A DNA stretch of 64,000 nt from Aedes albopictus (taxonomy: Eukaryota; Arthropoda; Insecta; Diptera; Culicidae): positions 272,657,694 to 272,721,693 of the forward strand of contig NC_085138.1 in the NCBI RefSeq assembly GCF_035046485.1. The letters run 5' to 3'. Positions 1-11,378 of this stretch are shown piece by piece. The position numbers and the translations under genes were made by a program. The notes beneath the pieces are model-generated. The model ran no database searches. It was not told the origin of the DNA and was given only the letters and a program-made list of their open reading frames with translations. Position 1 is the first letter of the stretch. Every line of letters starts with the position of its first letter.

Positions 1-1583
1 AATTTTGAACCTATTGACTTGAAATGTTGTACACGGGTAGATACTATACCTATCTCACCACATTCCAAAAGTTGTGTCAATTGGTTCAAATTTGACTGAG
101 TTATAGTGGAAAACAGACGAATATAGAAGCCACCGCCCAAGTGGCGCGATTCCCTAGTTATAAGGTAATCTATACCATGCCTGTCGAATTATCAAAGTTA
201 CCCGCATTATCAAAGATACCCCATTTTACGGTACACGAATTCTTCAACAGCCTCGATTTCATCACCGTCGATATAAATTCTGGGTGGCGGGCGCGCTGAT
301 TCCTCCCTGGAGCCCTTTGCCATCATGTACTTTGTCTTCGACACATTAATGACTAATCCGATTCGTCTGACTTCACTCTTTAGTCGGATGTACGTTTCCG
401 CCATCGTCTCAAATTTACGAGCAATAATATCAATATCATCAGCGAAACCAAGCAGCTGAACGGGCTTCGTGAAAATCGTTCCACTCGTGTTTATCCCCGC
501 TCTCCTAATTATACCCTCTAAAGCAATGTTGAATAGCAAGCACGAAGTGTCCCTGATACTCGAACTACGCACATCACTCGATCCATCGTCGCCTTGATCA
601 ATCGTATCAGTTTATCCGGGAATCCGTATTCGTGCATAATCTGCCATAGCTGTTCTCGATCGATCGTATCATACGCCGATATGAAATCGATGAACAAGTG
701 ATGTGTGGGCACGTTGTATTCGCGGCATTTCTGCAACACCTGGCAGATGGCGTACATCTGGTCCGTTGTAGCGCGTTCAACCATGAATCCAGCCTGAGAT
801 TTCCCCACGAACTCTCTTGCAATCGGTGATATACGGCGGCATTAAAATTGAGACAGAGTATCTTGTAGGCAGCCCTTAGTAGTGTGATCGCGTGATAGTT
901 CCCGCAATCCAACTTGTCGTTTTTCTGTAGATGGGACACACGATACTTTCCATCCACCCTCCGGTAATACTTTCTCCTCCCAAATCTTGGTAATGACCCA
1001 GCATAGTGCTCTCACCAGTGCTTCTCCACTGTATTTTAGTAGCCCGCTTGGTAGTTGATCTGCTCCAGCGAATTTGTTGTTTTTTAACCGGCTAACCTCC
1101 TCCTCAATCTCTTGGATCTTAAGAGCTGGAAATCTTTTGTGCTGCACATGTACTCCTAGATCGGTTACCGCGCCATCTTCGGTGCTTGCAACGTCGTCAT
1201 TATTGAGGTGTTCATCGTAATGCTGCCGCCACCTCTCGACCACCTCACGCACGCTCGTGAGAATATTCCCGTGATTATCTCGGCACATGTCGGCTTGTGG
1301 CACAATGCCTCTGCGCGAGCGGTTCAGCTTCTCGTAGAACTTTCGTGTGTCCTTAGTACAGCTCTTCCATCGCTTCGCGATCTTGTTCTTCCTGCTGGCG
1401 CTTTTTCCACCAGAAGACTGAATTCTGCATGTTCCGCGCCTGTCTATAATGTGCCTAATTCGCTCCCGTACGGTGTTGAGGCATTCGCGCCCATGATGCA
1501 TTCTTCTCGTGTTTTAACTGTTCACATTCGCAAAGTTCGCAAAGGAGTCGCAAAGTTTAGTGCTGTAGCCGAGTTACTACCTA
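1..1583 (-). pseudogene. RTE-like LINE, reverse transcriptase and 5' linker (broken)
   Basis: This is the reverse-transcriptase half of a non-LTR retrotransposon read right to left. The linker before the RT (842-1501) contains KFYEKLNRSRRG and VVERWRQHYDEHLN, patterns typical of RTE-type elements. The RT then continues across three frame changes, near 930-957, 808 and 560. The block KNDKLDCGNYHAITLL is followed by motif A (HLFIDFISAYDTID, around 660-690) and motif C (FADD, 435-446). No frame is intact, so it is a dead copy. The clade (RTE rather than another LINE clade) is my reading of the motif wording. The 3' end is not seen; nothing is recognised in 1-200. The element is interrupted at 1583/2901 and 3093/3277 by MITEs and at 3698/22681 by T1. 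Confidence 0.85.
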
Positions 1584-2900
1584 CCCAAGCAACCAAAAGT
1601 TCGGATAAAATAGCATGTTTGGGCTTAATCAGCTATTCGAAGGAAGATGAAAAGCATTCTATTCAGCTCACTTTTTAAGTAATTAACCGAACTTGAGTTC
1701 ACAAAAAGTACACTTGTGTCGCTGAAAGGAACGCTATTCAGCTTAAAAATAAACTTCGAAAAATTGAAAAAAAAAATGTGATTAGTCCTCAAAAGTAATT
1801 TATTATTAAGAATCATTCGTTCATGTGGAATCCAAATTGAATAATACCCTGAAATAATTTTTGATGTTTTTTACTTACTGAGATTTGAACTCGGGTTCTC
1901 CTCGTTGAAAGTCGGTGCCTAACCACTACTCCATGTATGTGTTGTTAGGCACTGTGGGATTTTACTCAATGTGCTGATATCATATAGTAGAGCTCAATCA
2001 GGTTCGCGTGTGAACTTTCCCTGAACTTGGAATACTTTTTGAAGTCGAAAGTTCGAAAGAAGTTCACGTGGAACTTCTTGTGAACTTACACAGTTTGACA
2101 TTTTCAGTTTGTTGTGGTTCGCAGTGCAAAGCAATAAATTAGGGCCAGTGTATCGACTTTAAGAGAAGATTATAAGTTTTCAGCTTGGTTTCCAGTGACT
2201 ACGATTGCGTCGATTATCGGTGCACTGCAGCGACAAGTGAGACGGGTGTGAAAACATCCAGCAAAGCTAGAAAATTTTTGTGCGCAGCCGAAAAACCCCC
2301 GGCGGAATCCTAGGGGGAACAGTTGTCCGCTGCGGGGGCAGCCTTTGAGCCACACAATACGGATCCTTTGCGTTGATTACAAGTAAGTATTGAAATATTA
2401 CAGTGGAACAAAGTGTACTTGTGAAATTAACACAAGCTGTGACTGCTGGGCTCGATTTCCGAGTGATTTAATTGAATGAGAACTTCTCGCCGGCCCCGCT
2501 GTCGCCGAAGTTCAAGTGAAGTTCACTTTTGGTACGGTTAATATTTATCCGAACTTTTAGTAGTAAGTTCAAAACAAGTTCGGAACGGAAGAATTCAAGT
2601 TGTTGGAATATGTCCAAATGAACTATATTTGAATATTAAAGGTACGCAAAAGTTCAACATGAGTTCGGTTAATATTTGATTGAACTCTGTTTTAAAGTTC
2701 AACATAAGTTCTTTTTGAACCTTTTTTCGACTTTAATGTCGTTTTGAAGAGAAGTCAAAAGCCGGTACATGTACTTCCAAGTTCATAAACAATACAAGAG
2801 AAACTTTTTGGAGAATTAAGTTCAACGAAACCGCAATTGAACCGAACTTGAACTTCTGAGTTCGTTCTTCAAGTGGAATCCGAACTTTTGGTTGCTTGGG
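1584..2900. mobile_element. TA-flanked TIR element, non-coding
   Basis: The ends are perfect inverted repeats of about 22 bp beginning CCCAAGCAACCAAAAGTTCG, flanked on both sides by TA (1582-1583 and 2901-2902). The interior has no credible ORF and is packed with the word AAGTTC/GAACTT, especially at 2020-2130 and 2500-2880, which looks like subterminal motif reiteration. It interrupts the RTE-like LINE between its linker and its RT. It also carries a tRNA-like segment (1876-1933). It is probably a non-autonomous Tc1/mariner-type or other TA-targeting element. Confidence 0.8.
1876..1933 (-). repeat. tRNA-like segment (A- and B-box)
   Basis: Read on the minus strand, the segment has TGGAGTAGTGGTTAGGCACC followed after about 20 bases by GAGTTCAAATCTC, resembling internal pol III A and B boxes. 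No clean cloverleaf or 3' acceptor match is seen, so this is a tRNA relic or SINE head captured in the TIR element rather than a functional tRNA. Confidence 0.45.
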
Positions 2901-2902
2901 TA

Positions 2903-3093
2903 TGGCGGATCGGATGTCCCTCCAGCCATCTTCAAGTATAGCTGCACCAAGCTGCTCTTCCGTTGGTAGGACCACTGCTAGCTGCTGCGCGTAGTCTTCA
3001 GCCACTTCTACGTTACGCAACTGCTCGATGTTGAGCGCGACTTCGACGCGTGGTAACTGTCAAAAGTTATGAGCGCATGCATACAGCGACTAA
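2903..3093 (-). pseudogene. RTE-like LINE, inter-domain linker fragment
   Basis: The minus-strand reading gives AEDYAQQLAVVLPTEEQLG and DGWRDIRSAI, matching the spacer between endonuclease and RT in mosquito RTE-like elements. It is contiguous in order with the RT part at 1-1583 once the inserted element 1584-2900 is ignored, and with the endonuclease part at 3280-3698 once the MITE 3094-3276 is ignored. Confidence 0.75.
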
Positions 3094-3276
3094 GGCATCA
3101 TACACAAATTACGTAACGCTATTGGGGGAGGGGGGGGGGGGGTTGTCCTGCTTAGCGTTACGATCCATACAAAATATTTTTGGTTTTCATACAAAAAGCG
3201 TTGGAAGGGGGAGGGGGAGTCTGAAAATGCCTTGGAAAATGCCGATTTTAGCGTTACGTTATTTGTGTACCATGCC
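3094..3276. mobile_element. MITE with 3-bp TAA duplication (PIF/Harbinger-like)
   Basis: Inverted ends GGCATCATACACAAATTACG and GGCATGGTACACAAATAACG continue through GTAACGC. Both sides carry TAA (3091-3093 and 3277-3279). The 183-bp interior is non-coding and includes a run of 13 G at 3130-3142. The 3-bp TSD and short TIRs suggest a PIF/Harbinger-type MITE. It sits inside the RTE-like LINE. Confidence 0.7.
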
Positions 3277-3279
3277 TAA

Positions 3280-3698
3280 GTAGTGCTCCGAATCTATATT
3301 CGCACTGCGGTATGTGTGGACATTGGTTATGGGGAAGAAGGTGCTTCGGACTACCATACCACGGGAGGCTGCAAAATTTTGCGCATCGCTGGCCGTTATC
3401 ATTCGATACGGCGTGCAGGCTGTTTCACCCGATTACCGGTCTGTACATTTCCTCCCTTCCTACCTGCGCGTTCATGTCGCCGACAACGATTTTCACGTCA
3501 CGCGGCGAGCAACCATCGTATGTTTACCCTAACTGCACGTAGAACGCTTTTTTCTTGTCACGTTGATAATGCTGTAGTTGAGGAAACAGCCCCTAACACT
3601 CAATGCACACATTGCGCATCCTTGGGTTGATCGGCTGCCATCCGATCATACGTTGTTGCATTTTGCCCAACACTATAAATCCTGTTCTCATTTCATTG
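3280..3698 (-). pseudogene. RTE-like LINE, C-terminal part of EEP endonuclease
   Basis: The minus strand encodes, with breaks, TGFIVLGKMQQRMIGWQPIN, then DVKIVVGDMNAQVG, the conserved GDxN catalytic block of the exonuclease-endonuclease-phosphatase fold, then EEMYRPVIG. Stops and frame changes make it non-functional. The domain begins on the far side of T1 at 22681-23058: the phrase GGTT...MRTGFIVLG reads across the join 22681/3698. Confidence 0.8.
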
Positions 3699-5697
3699 CA
3701 CAATGGTCCGAGGACCAACATTAAGTGGAAAAAATTAATAACTCAAAAACCATCCAAGATAGAGTCTTCATGTCTTCTAGACATTTGCTCGTGAGTCCAA
3801 GTCGCGTTATATGCAAAAGTGTCCTAAACGCCAAATCTTAAAATACTTCATATTTCAGCACCTAACTTTTTTATTTCAAAAGATATCGAAATAAAATGTT
3901 CTGCAAAGTTGAAGAAGGTAAAAACCCCGACAACTTTCTCGAAGAGCAGTTTTTTCTATCCCTTCAATCTGAGGAGATATAACTTATTGAAGAAATAAAA
4001 AGTCCGAAATCGGTTTTTTTGTCATATGTCAAAAACTATCATTTTTTCAAGCCTACTATGTTCAGAGCAATTGTACATATTGCCAAAATACACATTTCGT
4101 CAGAAGACATCAAAGCTGTACGATGTTTCTATCAAAAGATATAAGTATTTTTGTACTTTTTTAAGCCCATTTTTCTAGCGTAACATTTGAAAAAGGCGCA
4201 AGTGAATCTTTAATTTTCTCCCACCACCGGATCTAGTATGACAAAAACTGCATTTTAACAAATTTTGGAGAGGGTGTTTTTTTGTTTTGCGTTTTAAATG
4301 TGATTTGACTATGACCGTATTTTAGGCATCAAATTCACGAAAAATGACATCCATAATGTCCGAGTTCAACATCTACTCGTGTTTCAAGATCACTTATCTT
4401 AAACATTCGAGTAGCGATGAACCCAATGTTTTCTTTTTTGTTTTGTTTTGTTCCATTGTTCCATTGCAATGGTTTTAACCGGTGTCAAGCCATGGGAGTC
4501 ACATTAGGTTGATTTGCTTTTGAATGCTGACATATTTGAGGCGATAAAGCTTGAATAAAAAAATACAATGATTTTAAATATTGGTATCAAATGCTAAACC
4601 TACAAACTAGCAACACGGCCAAGCCAACAACAAAGCGATATGATCGCAGCAAACGGATATCAATTTCGACCAATCAGCGACTGGTCTCCGTTTGACAGCA
4701 AATTGGTCTCAAATTGACTGACTACGTGTCGCATCCTATCCTAGGATCAAAGGCCTTTCATAATATATGTCAAACATATAAAACTGGAAGGTCCACAATT
4801 CAATTTAAAATTTGCATACGATCACCAGATGCATATATGGGTCATTCCATATGAAGTGACCGAGAAAATGTGAAAACTTGCAACCGACCATCACGGATTT
4901 GAACCAAATTTGGTTGAAACATTTGTTTAGATGGAAAAAGAAAAAATTCAAATTTTGGTGCCGATCGGATCACCCCTCGGCTCGTGGCAGCACCCCTCGT
5001 TTTGGCCGATATGAAAATTATCCTCTCTTTCTTTTATTTTTATCATTGAAACGATTGCACCTACACATTTTCGACCTTCGGCTTTTTTAAAGGAAATCGT
5101 TCAGGGAATCCAGAAAAAATATTATTTTTTTGGTACAGTGTTGCCAGATATCATATTTTTCAATTTTTAAACTAAAAATCGATTTTTCTCAAAATACGTA
5201 TATTTTGATTTTAAAAATTTTGATTCCATCGTGTTTATCAGACGTTTTTCTATCGAAAAAGCCTAACTCCCCAAAGTCATTTGCGTCGTTCCTGAGATAT
5301 AGCGTTTTTAAGAAAAAATATTCATTTTTTTTCATATAAAGTATCATATAAAATCAGGTGCAGTTTATGAATTTCGCAAAAAAAATTGTTCGATGCCATA
5401 CAAAGACGTTTTGTGTTGATTTGAAAAATATCAAGTATAAAAAGGATTAAAAAAATGTTACAGTGTTGCCAGTTCATCAATTATGAGTCTATCGTAATGG
5501 ACTAGCATAACCTGTTGAACTAAAAAAATGTATCTGAGATTGAGATCATCAATTCTAAACAAATTTCATATATTTTAACATTATCTGAACAGAAGTGCTG
5601 CCAAACATGTAATATTTATTGTAGAAATCTTAATTTTGCTAGAACATTAGTATAAAATCTAATTCACAAGCCAAAAGTATTTTTTTATTTAGGTTTA
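3699..5697 (+). repeat. T1 left inverted-repeat arm
   Basis: Positions 3699-4440 and 4850-5340 match the reverse complement of 21379-22680 nearly throughout. Positions 5340-5475 match the reverse complement of 9190-9345. Positions 5600-5640 weakly match the reverse complement of 8625-8665. There is no credible coding sequence. The phrase CAGTGTTGCCA recurs here and at 7803 and 8532. Confidence 0.85.
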
Positions 5698-7505
5698 GTA
5701 CACACTAAGTTTTTTTTGCCGAATCTCGGCAAAACGTTTGCCGAGATTGGCACCGCCGAGTGCTCGGCAACCATCTCGGCAAAAAATTGATTTGCCGAGA
5801 TCTCAGCAATCACATAACTGACAGCTAACGATATTTTTGCCGAAATCTCAGCAATAATATTTGCTGAATCTCGGCATGTTGTTTTGTTTTTGTTTTGGAA
5901 TCAAAAAGGAAAAAAATCAAAATAAAATGATTCCTCATTGATCTTGCACCCGCTTGAAAATACGATGGAACAATTTTGCTACGCATATTTATTTCGGTTT
6001 ACATTTGCAATAAAAATAACGATTTTGCGGCACGCGACAGTCATTCCTTATTCACTCCAAAGGCAGCACCATGCAGGGAAACACCAGACAGCTCCTCGAA
6101 CGCGACTGTGCAGTATTAAAATGATGATGCCGCCAACCTGTAATAAATTGTAAATGGACATTAGTTGCCAATAGTTACAATATTTACAGAATAAATTCAT
6201 TCTTGAATACTTACCTACACTTTTCTGCGCTCAGTGTTCTTCCATTTTTTCGGATATCTCCGTGCAGCACGCACGATTTATTTTTGCTTGTCTTTTTTCC
6301 ACCGAGGTGGCGGCGGCAAAAGTGACAGTTGTGTTGCCGAAATTCGGCAATGGATGATAAAATTGCTGAATTCTCAGTAATCTCGTTTGCTGATTTCAGT
6401 AAAATCTATGTTTGCCGATAAACTCGGCAAAAAATGCTGTCAGTTTTTCGAGTTTTCAAATCATTTGCTGATATCTCAGTAAAACATTTTAGACAATCTC
6501 GGCAAACATGTTCTGTTTGCTGAAATGTCAGCAAAATGCTGGTTTGCCGATTGAAGTCAGCATATTTTTCTGCCGAGCTCGAGATTTGATTTTAAGTGTG
6601 TACACACTTAAAATCAAATCTCGAGCTCGGCAGAAAAATATGCTGACTTCAATCGGCAAACCAGCATTTTGCTGACATTTCAGCAAACAGAACATGTTTG
6701 CCGAGATTGTCTAAAATGTTTTACTGAGATATCAGCAAATGATTTGAAAACTCGAAAAACTGACAGCATTTTTTGCCGAGTTTATCGGCAAACATAGATT
6801 TTACTGAAATCAGCAAACGAGATTACTGAGAATTCAGCAATTTTATCATCCATTGCCGAATTTCGGCAACACAACTGTCACTTTTGCCGCCGCCACCTCG
6901 GTGGAAAAAAGACAAGCAAAAATAAATCGTGCGTGCTGCACGGAGATATCCGAAAAAATGGAAGAACACTGAGCGCAGAAAAGTGTAGGTAAGTATTCAA
7001 GAATGAATTTATTCTGTAAATATTGTAACTATTGGCAACTAATGTCCATTTACAATTTATTACAGGTTGGCGGCATCATCATTTTAATACTGCACAGTCG
7101 CGTTCGAGGAGCTGTCTGGTGTTTCCCTGCATGGTGCTGCCTTTGGAGTGAATAAGGAATGACTGTCGCGTGCCGCAAAATCGTTATTTTTATTGCAAAT
7201 GTAAACCGAAATAAATATGCGTAGCAAAATTGTTCCATCGTATTTTCAAGCGGGTGCAAGATCAATGAGGAATCATTTTATTTTGATTTTTTTCCTTTTT
7301 GATTCCAAAACAAAAACAAAACAACATGCCGAGATTCAGCAAATATTATTGCTGAGATTTCGGCAAAAATATCGTTAGCTGTCAGTTATGTGATTGCTGA
7401 GATCTCGGCAAATCAATTTTTTGCCGAGATGGTTGCCGAGCACTCGGCGGTGCCAATCTCGGCAAACGTTTTGCCGAGATTCGGCAAAAAAAACTTAGTG
7501 TGTAC
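5698..7505. mobile_element. 1,808-bp palindrome: two head-to-head copies of one TIR unit
   Basis: Position x on the left arm pairs with 13203-x on the right; the centre lies between 6601 and 6602 and the arms are 904 bp with no spacer. Paired coordinates stay in register from end to end, so there is no indel. Each unit itself has inverted ends (CACACTAAG... and CACACTTAAAATC...) next to TA, and the two units share a TA at the centre; TA also flanks the outside. Both ends of the unit are dense in TCGGCAAA/TCAGCAAA words on both strands. The identical 71-codon frames at 5938-6153 (+) and 7050-7265 (-) are mirror images, not two genes. Confidence 0.92.
6989..7065 (+). other. Intron-like segment inside the palindrome unit
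   Basis: The right-arm copy reads AG, then GTAAGTATTC at 6989, and ends TTTATTACAG at 7065 before GTTGGCGG. This is a strong donor and acceptor 77 bp apart, a typical small insect intron size. The mirror copy is at 6138-6214 on the minus strand. An AATAAA lies downstream near 7210. The flanking exon-like sequence has no long ORF. It may be a captured untranslated exon. Confidence 0.4.
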
Positions 7506-8843
7506 ATTTGGCAACATCGACGTAAAATATATTCAGGAAATTTGATGAGTGTATTTATAAGCAACAGTGCTGAAAATGTAATTTCGATATAACTACATTC
7601 AATGATCCACAGCTAATTTCAGAAGCTGAACCTGATAATATGGAATATGATAAAATATAAAGTCCTTTGGAATTAGATAATATTAGATACTACGCATCGT
7701 CGCGCAACTGGTAGCTCAGACTTCTGTATTTTTAGTTTATATTCGAAGGTCCAACTCCTTATAAAAGCCCTGTAAAAATATCTTTTGATTGATTTTTACG
7801 GCAGTGTTGCCAAGTATGCTAGTATTTATCGGAAACGCAAACAATAGGTGCGGGTATTGCGTTTACTCTTACTGGATTGCCGAATAATAGATCATGTCTT
7901 TTATTGACCCAGGCAGAGAAGTGAAGAACAGTGTTGGGTATTGTGTTGTCTATTGATGTGATTGCATATGGTATGAGTTTTTGTTTGTTCTTCGTGGCGA
8001 AGAATGAACAAAATTTTCTGAGTGAAATGGATTAGTGGCGTATGCTCCCTAGAGCCTACTTTTCTTAGGCTTTTTTTGCTTGGAAAAGAGATCGGTTGTA
8101 CGCGAATGTTAATTCCGATAAATCAAATCGATTGTTCGATCAATTATAGATGACTCCCAGATCGACAATGTATAGTATCATATTAAGGATCGGTATATTC
8201 GTCTCACTCCATTCATATTCACTCCTTTTTGCTGAATCAAATCGAGAAAGATGCAGCAAACGGATTGTCGTGATCAAGCACGTAACCTCATCACCAGTGG
8301 AAAGCCATGCGCAAGTTGCTTGACATGGATATTTGTTGCCGTTCGTTTGATCGCAGTTTTGATCGCAAGCGAATGAATGAATGGCGAATGGTGAAGAATG
8401 CTGGTGAGTGATCGAAGTGGCTGCTGTCGTCGCTGATAATCAAACACACAAACTAAAGCGACAATCATTCGCTGCGATTAACCACGGAGTAGCAATTATG
8501 ATTTGTGTTGCCATCTATGCTCATACTCATGCAGTGTTGCCAAATGTGCTCGTTATGTATAAAAACAGAAATCATTTGTTTTTATTTGGTGTTATCTATT
8601 TACGAAAGCTTTTGTGTAAATTAGATGTTTACAATAAAAATTACATGTGTGGCAACACTTCCATCTACAACATCGTTGAAATGAATAAAATGACAATTGA
8701 AATGCATTTCACAATAGATACATTTTATATTTTAACAATTTATCCTCATCTTTTCCAATAAATTTTTTTATTGCTAACTATCAAACTAACAATAACTGTT
8801 AATTATCGGGTCATTTTGTCAGATAGGACCATAAACAAGAAAA
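7506..8843. other. T1 central region, no gene recognised
   Basis: This is AT-rich unique-looking sequence between the palindrome and the 7-bp-TSD MITE. Open frames, the longest 117 codons at 8408-8761, have no recognisable motif. The phrase CAGTGTTGCCAA occurs at about 7803 and 8532. Confidence 0.6.
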
Positions 8844-9040
8844 CACAGACAAACAGACGTAACATTGGAAAAAAATCCAACGACCACGGTTTTAACGATC
8901 TTTTTAAAGCTTTATAGTTGTAGCTTTCACAACCAGAGGTGCGCACATCATTTTTCTAAGCGTTAGACGTTTCACCTAGTGTGAACTAGGCGATGGATTT
9001 TCGCGAAAATTTTTCTAGGTGTTACGTCTGTTTGTCTGTG
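8844..9040. mobile_element. MITE, CACAGACAAACAGACG family, 7-bp TSD
   Basis: The inverted ends are CACAGACAAACAGACGTAAC and its complement. The 7-bp duplication AAGAAAA is at 8837-8843 and 9041-9047. The 197-bp element is non-coding and inserted in the T1 right arm. The same family recurs at 33085 and 35615. Confidence 0.85.
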
Positions 9041-9345
9041 AAGAAAAGGTCAACAGCAGGGTCGTTAGAGAGGATGTGTATTGATTTTATCCTGTTCACA
9101 CATCTTGCAACACACATGGTGCGCATTTTCAGAATAACCTGTACATTGTCAAACACTTGAAGGTTAGGTTTCATGGTATAATAAAAAAGGTAAACTGGCA
9201 ACACTGTCACAATTTTTTTAATCCTTTTTATACTCGATATTGTTCAAGTCAGCACAAAACGTGATTATATGGCATCGAACAATGTTTTTTTTACGGAATT
9301 TATAAACTGCACCTGATTTTATATGATACTTTATATGAAAAACCC

Positions 9346-9980
9346 TAATTAATCCACCTAGCGGTGATGGCGCCTTTCTCGTGTCCGAAATCCATTTCAA
9401 TAAAATTCAAGCGAAATGTTGATGTATATCGCACTTACATACAATTAACAGAAATCCATTTCATTATACCAGAAATCATTTCGTTTATCTAGCTTTCAAT
9501 GTGCGAGCCTAAAACTCTTAAGAAAAAGCCGCTATCTTGAAATTGAAGCCACCATTTAGGATTTAAGATTGCCATCTTGGATGTTCTGGTCGCCATTTTT
9601 GGCGTCCAGGCATTTTCCCTACGAAAAATATACTTCATTAAACAGCCACCATCTTGAATTTGGAGCCGCCACCTTGAACATTTGGCTGCCATCTTGAATT
9701 TTGGGCCGACATCGCGGAGCTTCTGGTCTCCAGTGTTGATTTCCGCACAAAATTCGTCAACCATGCTAACGATTACAAAAATCGCCGCAGTTTGATGTAT
9801 CGCATGTTGGGGCTAGTTCAGTTTTATATACGGCCAGTTCTACCGGTGCTGGTCCGGATCACTGAAATTGCCATAACTCCGGAACGCCTTGGCCAATCTG
9901 GACCATTTTTTATAGCAAACAATTCCGGTTCGATTCAAGCTATAATCCGAAAAATCGGTCAATGGGAAGTGCCTTGAAAA
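9346..9980 (+). mobile_element. Minisatellite-bearing element, copy A, 5' part
   Basis: It begins AACCCTAATTAATCCACCTA and GCGCCTTTCTCG, the 5' end shared with copies at 49507 and (inverted) 55903. The junction with the T1 right arm at 9345 corresponds exactly to the other junction at 21379, so the element landed in an A-rich run of T1. It contains an array of CCGCCATCTTGAATTTTG-like words (9530-9720) and one piece of the 152-bp minisatellite with CCATAACTCCGGAACG. It is then interrupted by T2. There is no coding sequence. Confidence 0.75.
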
Positions 9981-11224
9981 GTGTTGAACTTATTTTGCGC
10001 GTATACATATGTATTAGACCTGTTCACTTATTTTGACCTACCCGTGTCACATCAAATTATCAATCCACATGCAAAAACAAGGCTTCAGTCCAAAATTGAG
10101 CCAAATTGATAAAGGTTTAGAGGTGTATCAAATCGATTTTGTGTTTTTTCGAGCATTTTCACGAAAATGTACTTCAATTTCCAGAAAATTGCACCAAAAA
10201 GGTACCGAAAATACCGTTAAAATATAGTTAGAACAATACTCTACAATTTTGCCGAAGACACTACGGTGTTTAAATTGCGTATTTCAAAGTTATTCAACAA
10301 TTTTCATTTTTTTCTGGCATCACTGCTTGGTTGTAGTTACTGTGCTCTGTGTGCTCCGCTAAAAATCGAAATAAGTGCTGAAAACATAACGAATCTCTAA
10401 AAGCTACATTCTTAGTCAGTTCCGCTGCTGCTGCTTCGCCTTGCGTGATATCGATTAATTCGATATGAAGAGAATCGCTTGAGAAATCGTGCATATAAGA
10501 TCTGCCGCCGCTGCTGTGATTGTGAATATCTAACAATCAAACAAACGTCACTGCTTCCACTCGCTGCCCACCGCTACCCACCGTTGCTATCACCATCTGC
10601 CACTGCCGCCGCTACCCACTGCTCCCGGTTACGCATCTGATCCAAACAAAAACTTGCTGCTGCCAAAATCTCTCATAAGACCGAATACACCAAACATATT
10701 CATAAGATCTGCTGCTGCTGTTGCCGTTAAAAGAAACTGCTGAGAAAACTTCATCGGATCATATCTTGTCGCTGTATCGTCATTGTAATAAGGCCTCAAT
10801 AAAGATCCATTTTCGTCTGCTGTTTTATTTCCACATACCGCCACCGCCATCACCCTGACCCTTTGCATCTGCTGTTGATTGGTCTCCGATCGTTTTGGCT
10901 GTATTCGCCGCACCTGATAACGTTCTTGACGTCACCGGCTGCTCAACGATCGAACTGCATCCCACTACATTCAGAGGTACCACATCTCTAACGTCACTTC
11001 ATCGGCTTCGACATCGGCATTGCTCATCGGCTGAACTACATCTTACTACATCCAAAGGAAGACCATCTGATTGCAGTATACCAATCGACCTTGCCCGACA
11101 GTAGTGTGAGTACGATCAATTTTGTCTCTTTCGGGGTGTGCTTGACGTTTCGAGTAATTATTTGCCCACATCCGCACGTCGTCAACCTCTCGTAAAGCGC
11201 CATCTCTTGGTGAATACGAGCACA

Positions 11225-11378
11225 ATGACTTCCAAATCACACGTTAAATTAGAAGAGTTGCCAGATTTTCTTTCGAGAGCATTAACTGATCACACGAACA
11301 AGGTTCTGATGAATATTGAACGTGGTCAACAATTTCTCTCGGATAAACTGGATGACTTCAGCTTAAGTCTGAGGTCAG
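11225..11378 (+). pseudogene. L2-like LINE ORF1, 5' part
   Basis: Starting at ATG 11225 the frame gives MTSKSHVKLEELPDF and runs to the R1 insertion at 11378. An upstream in-frame ATG at 11138 is possible. The two halves of ORF1 are out of phase by one base across the insertion, so a frameshift exists near the target site as well as the insertion. ORF1 proteins of this clade are RNA-binding chaperones. Confidence 0.65.

Noticed and set aside
1876..1933. Functional tRNA genes here and at 31536, 47050, 17908, 18427
   Set aside because: Box-like sequences only; no complete cloverleaf or terminator, and each is embedded in a repeat.
5938..6153. 71-codon frame, repeated at 7050-7265 on the other strand
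   Set aside because: The two are mirror images caused by the palindrome; composition is not protein-like and the segment spans the intron-like signals.
8408..8761. 117-codon plus-strand frame
   Set aside because: AT-rich chance frame in the T1 centre, no motif, hydrophobic composition from T-rich codons.
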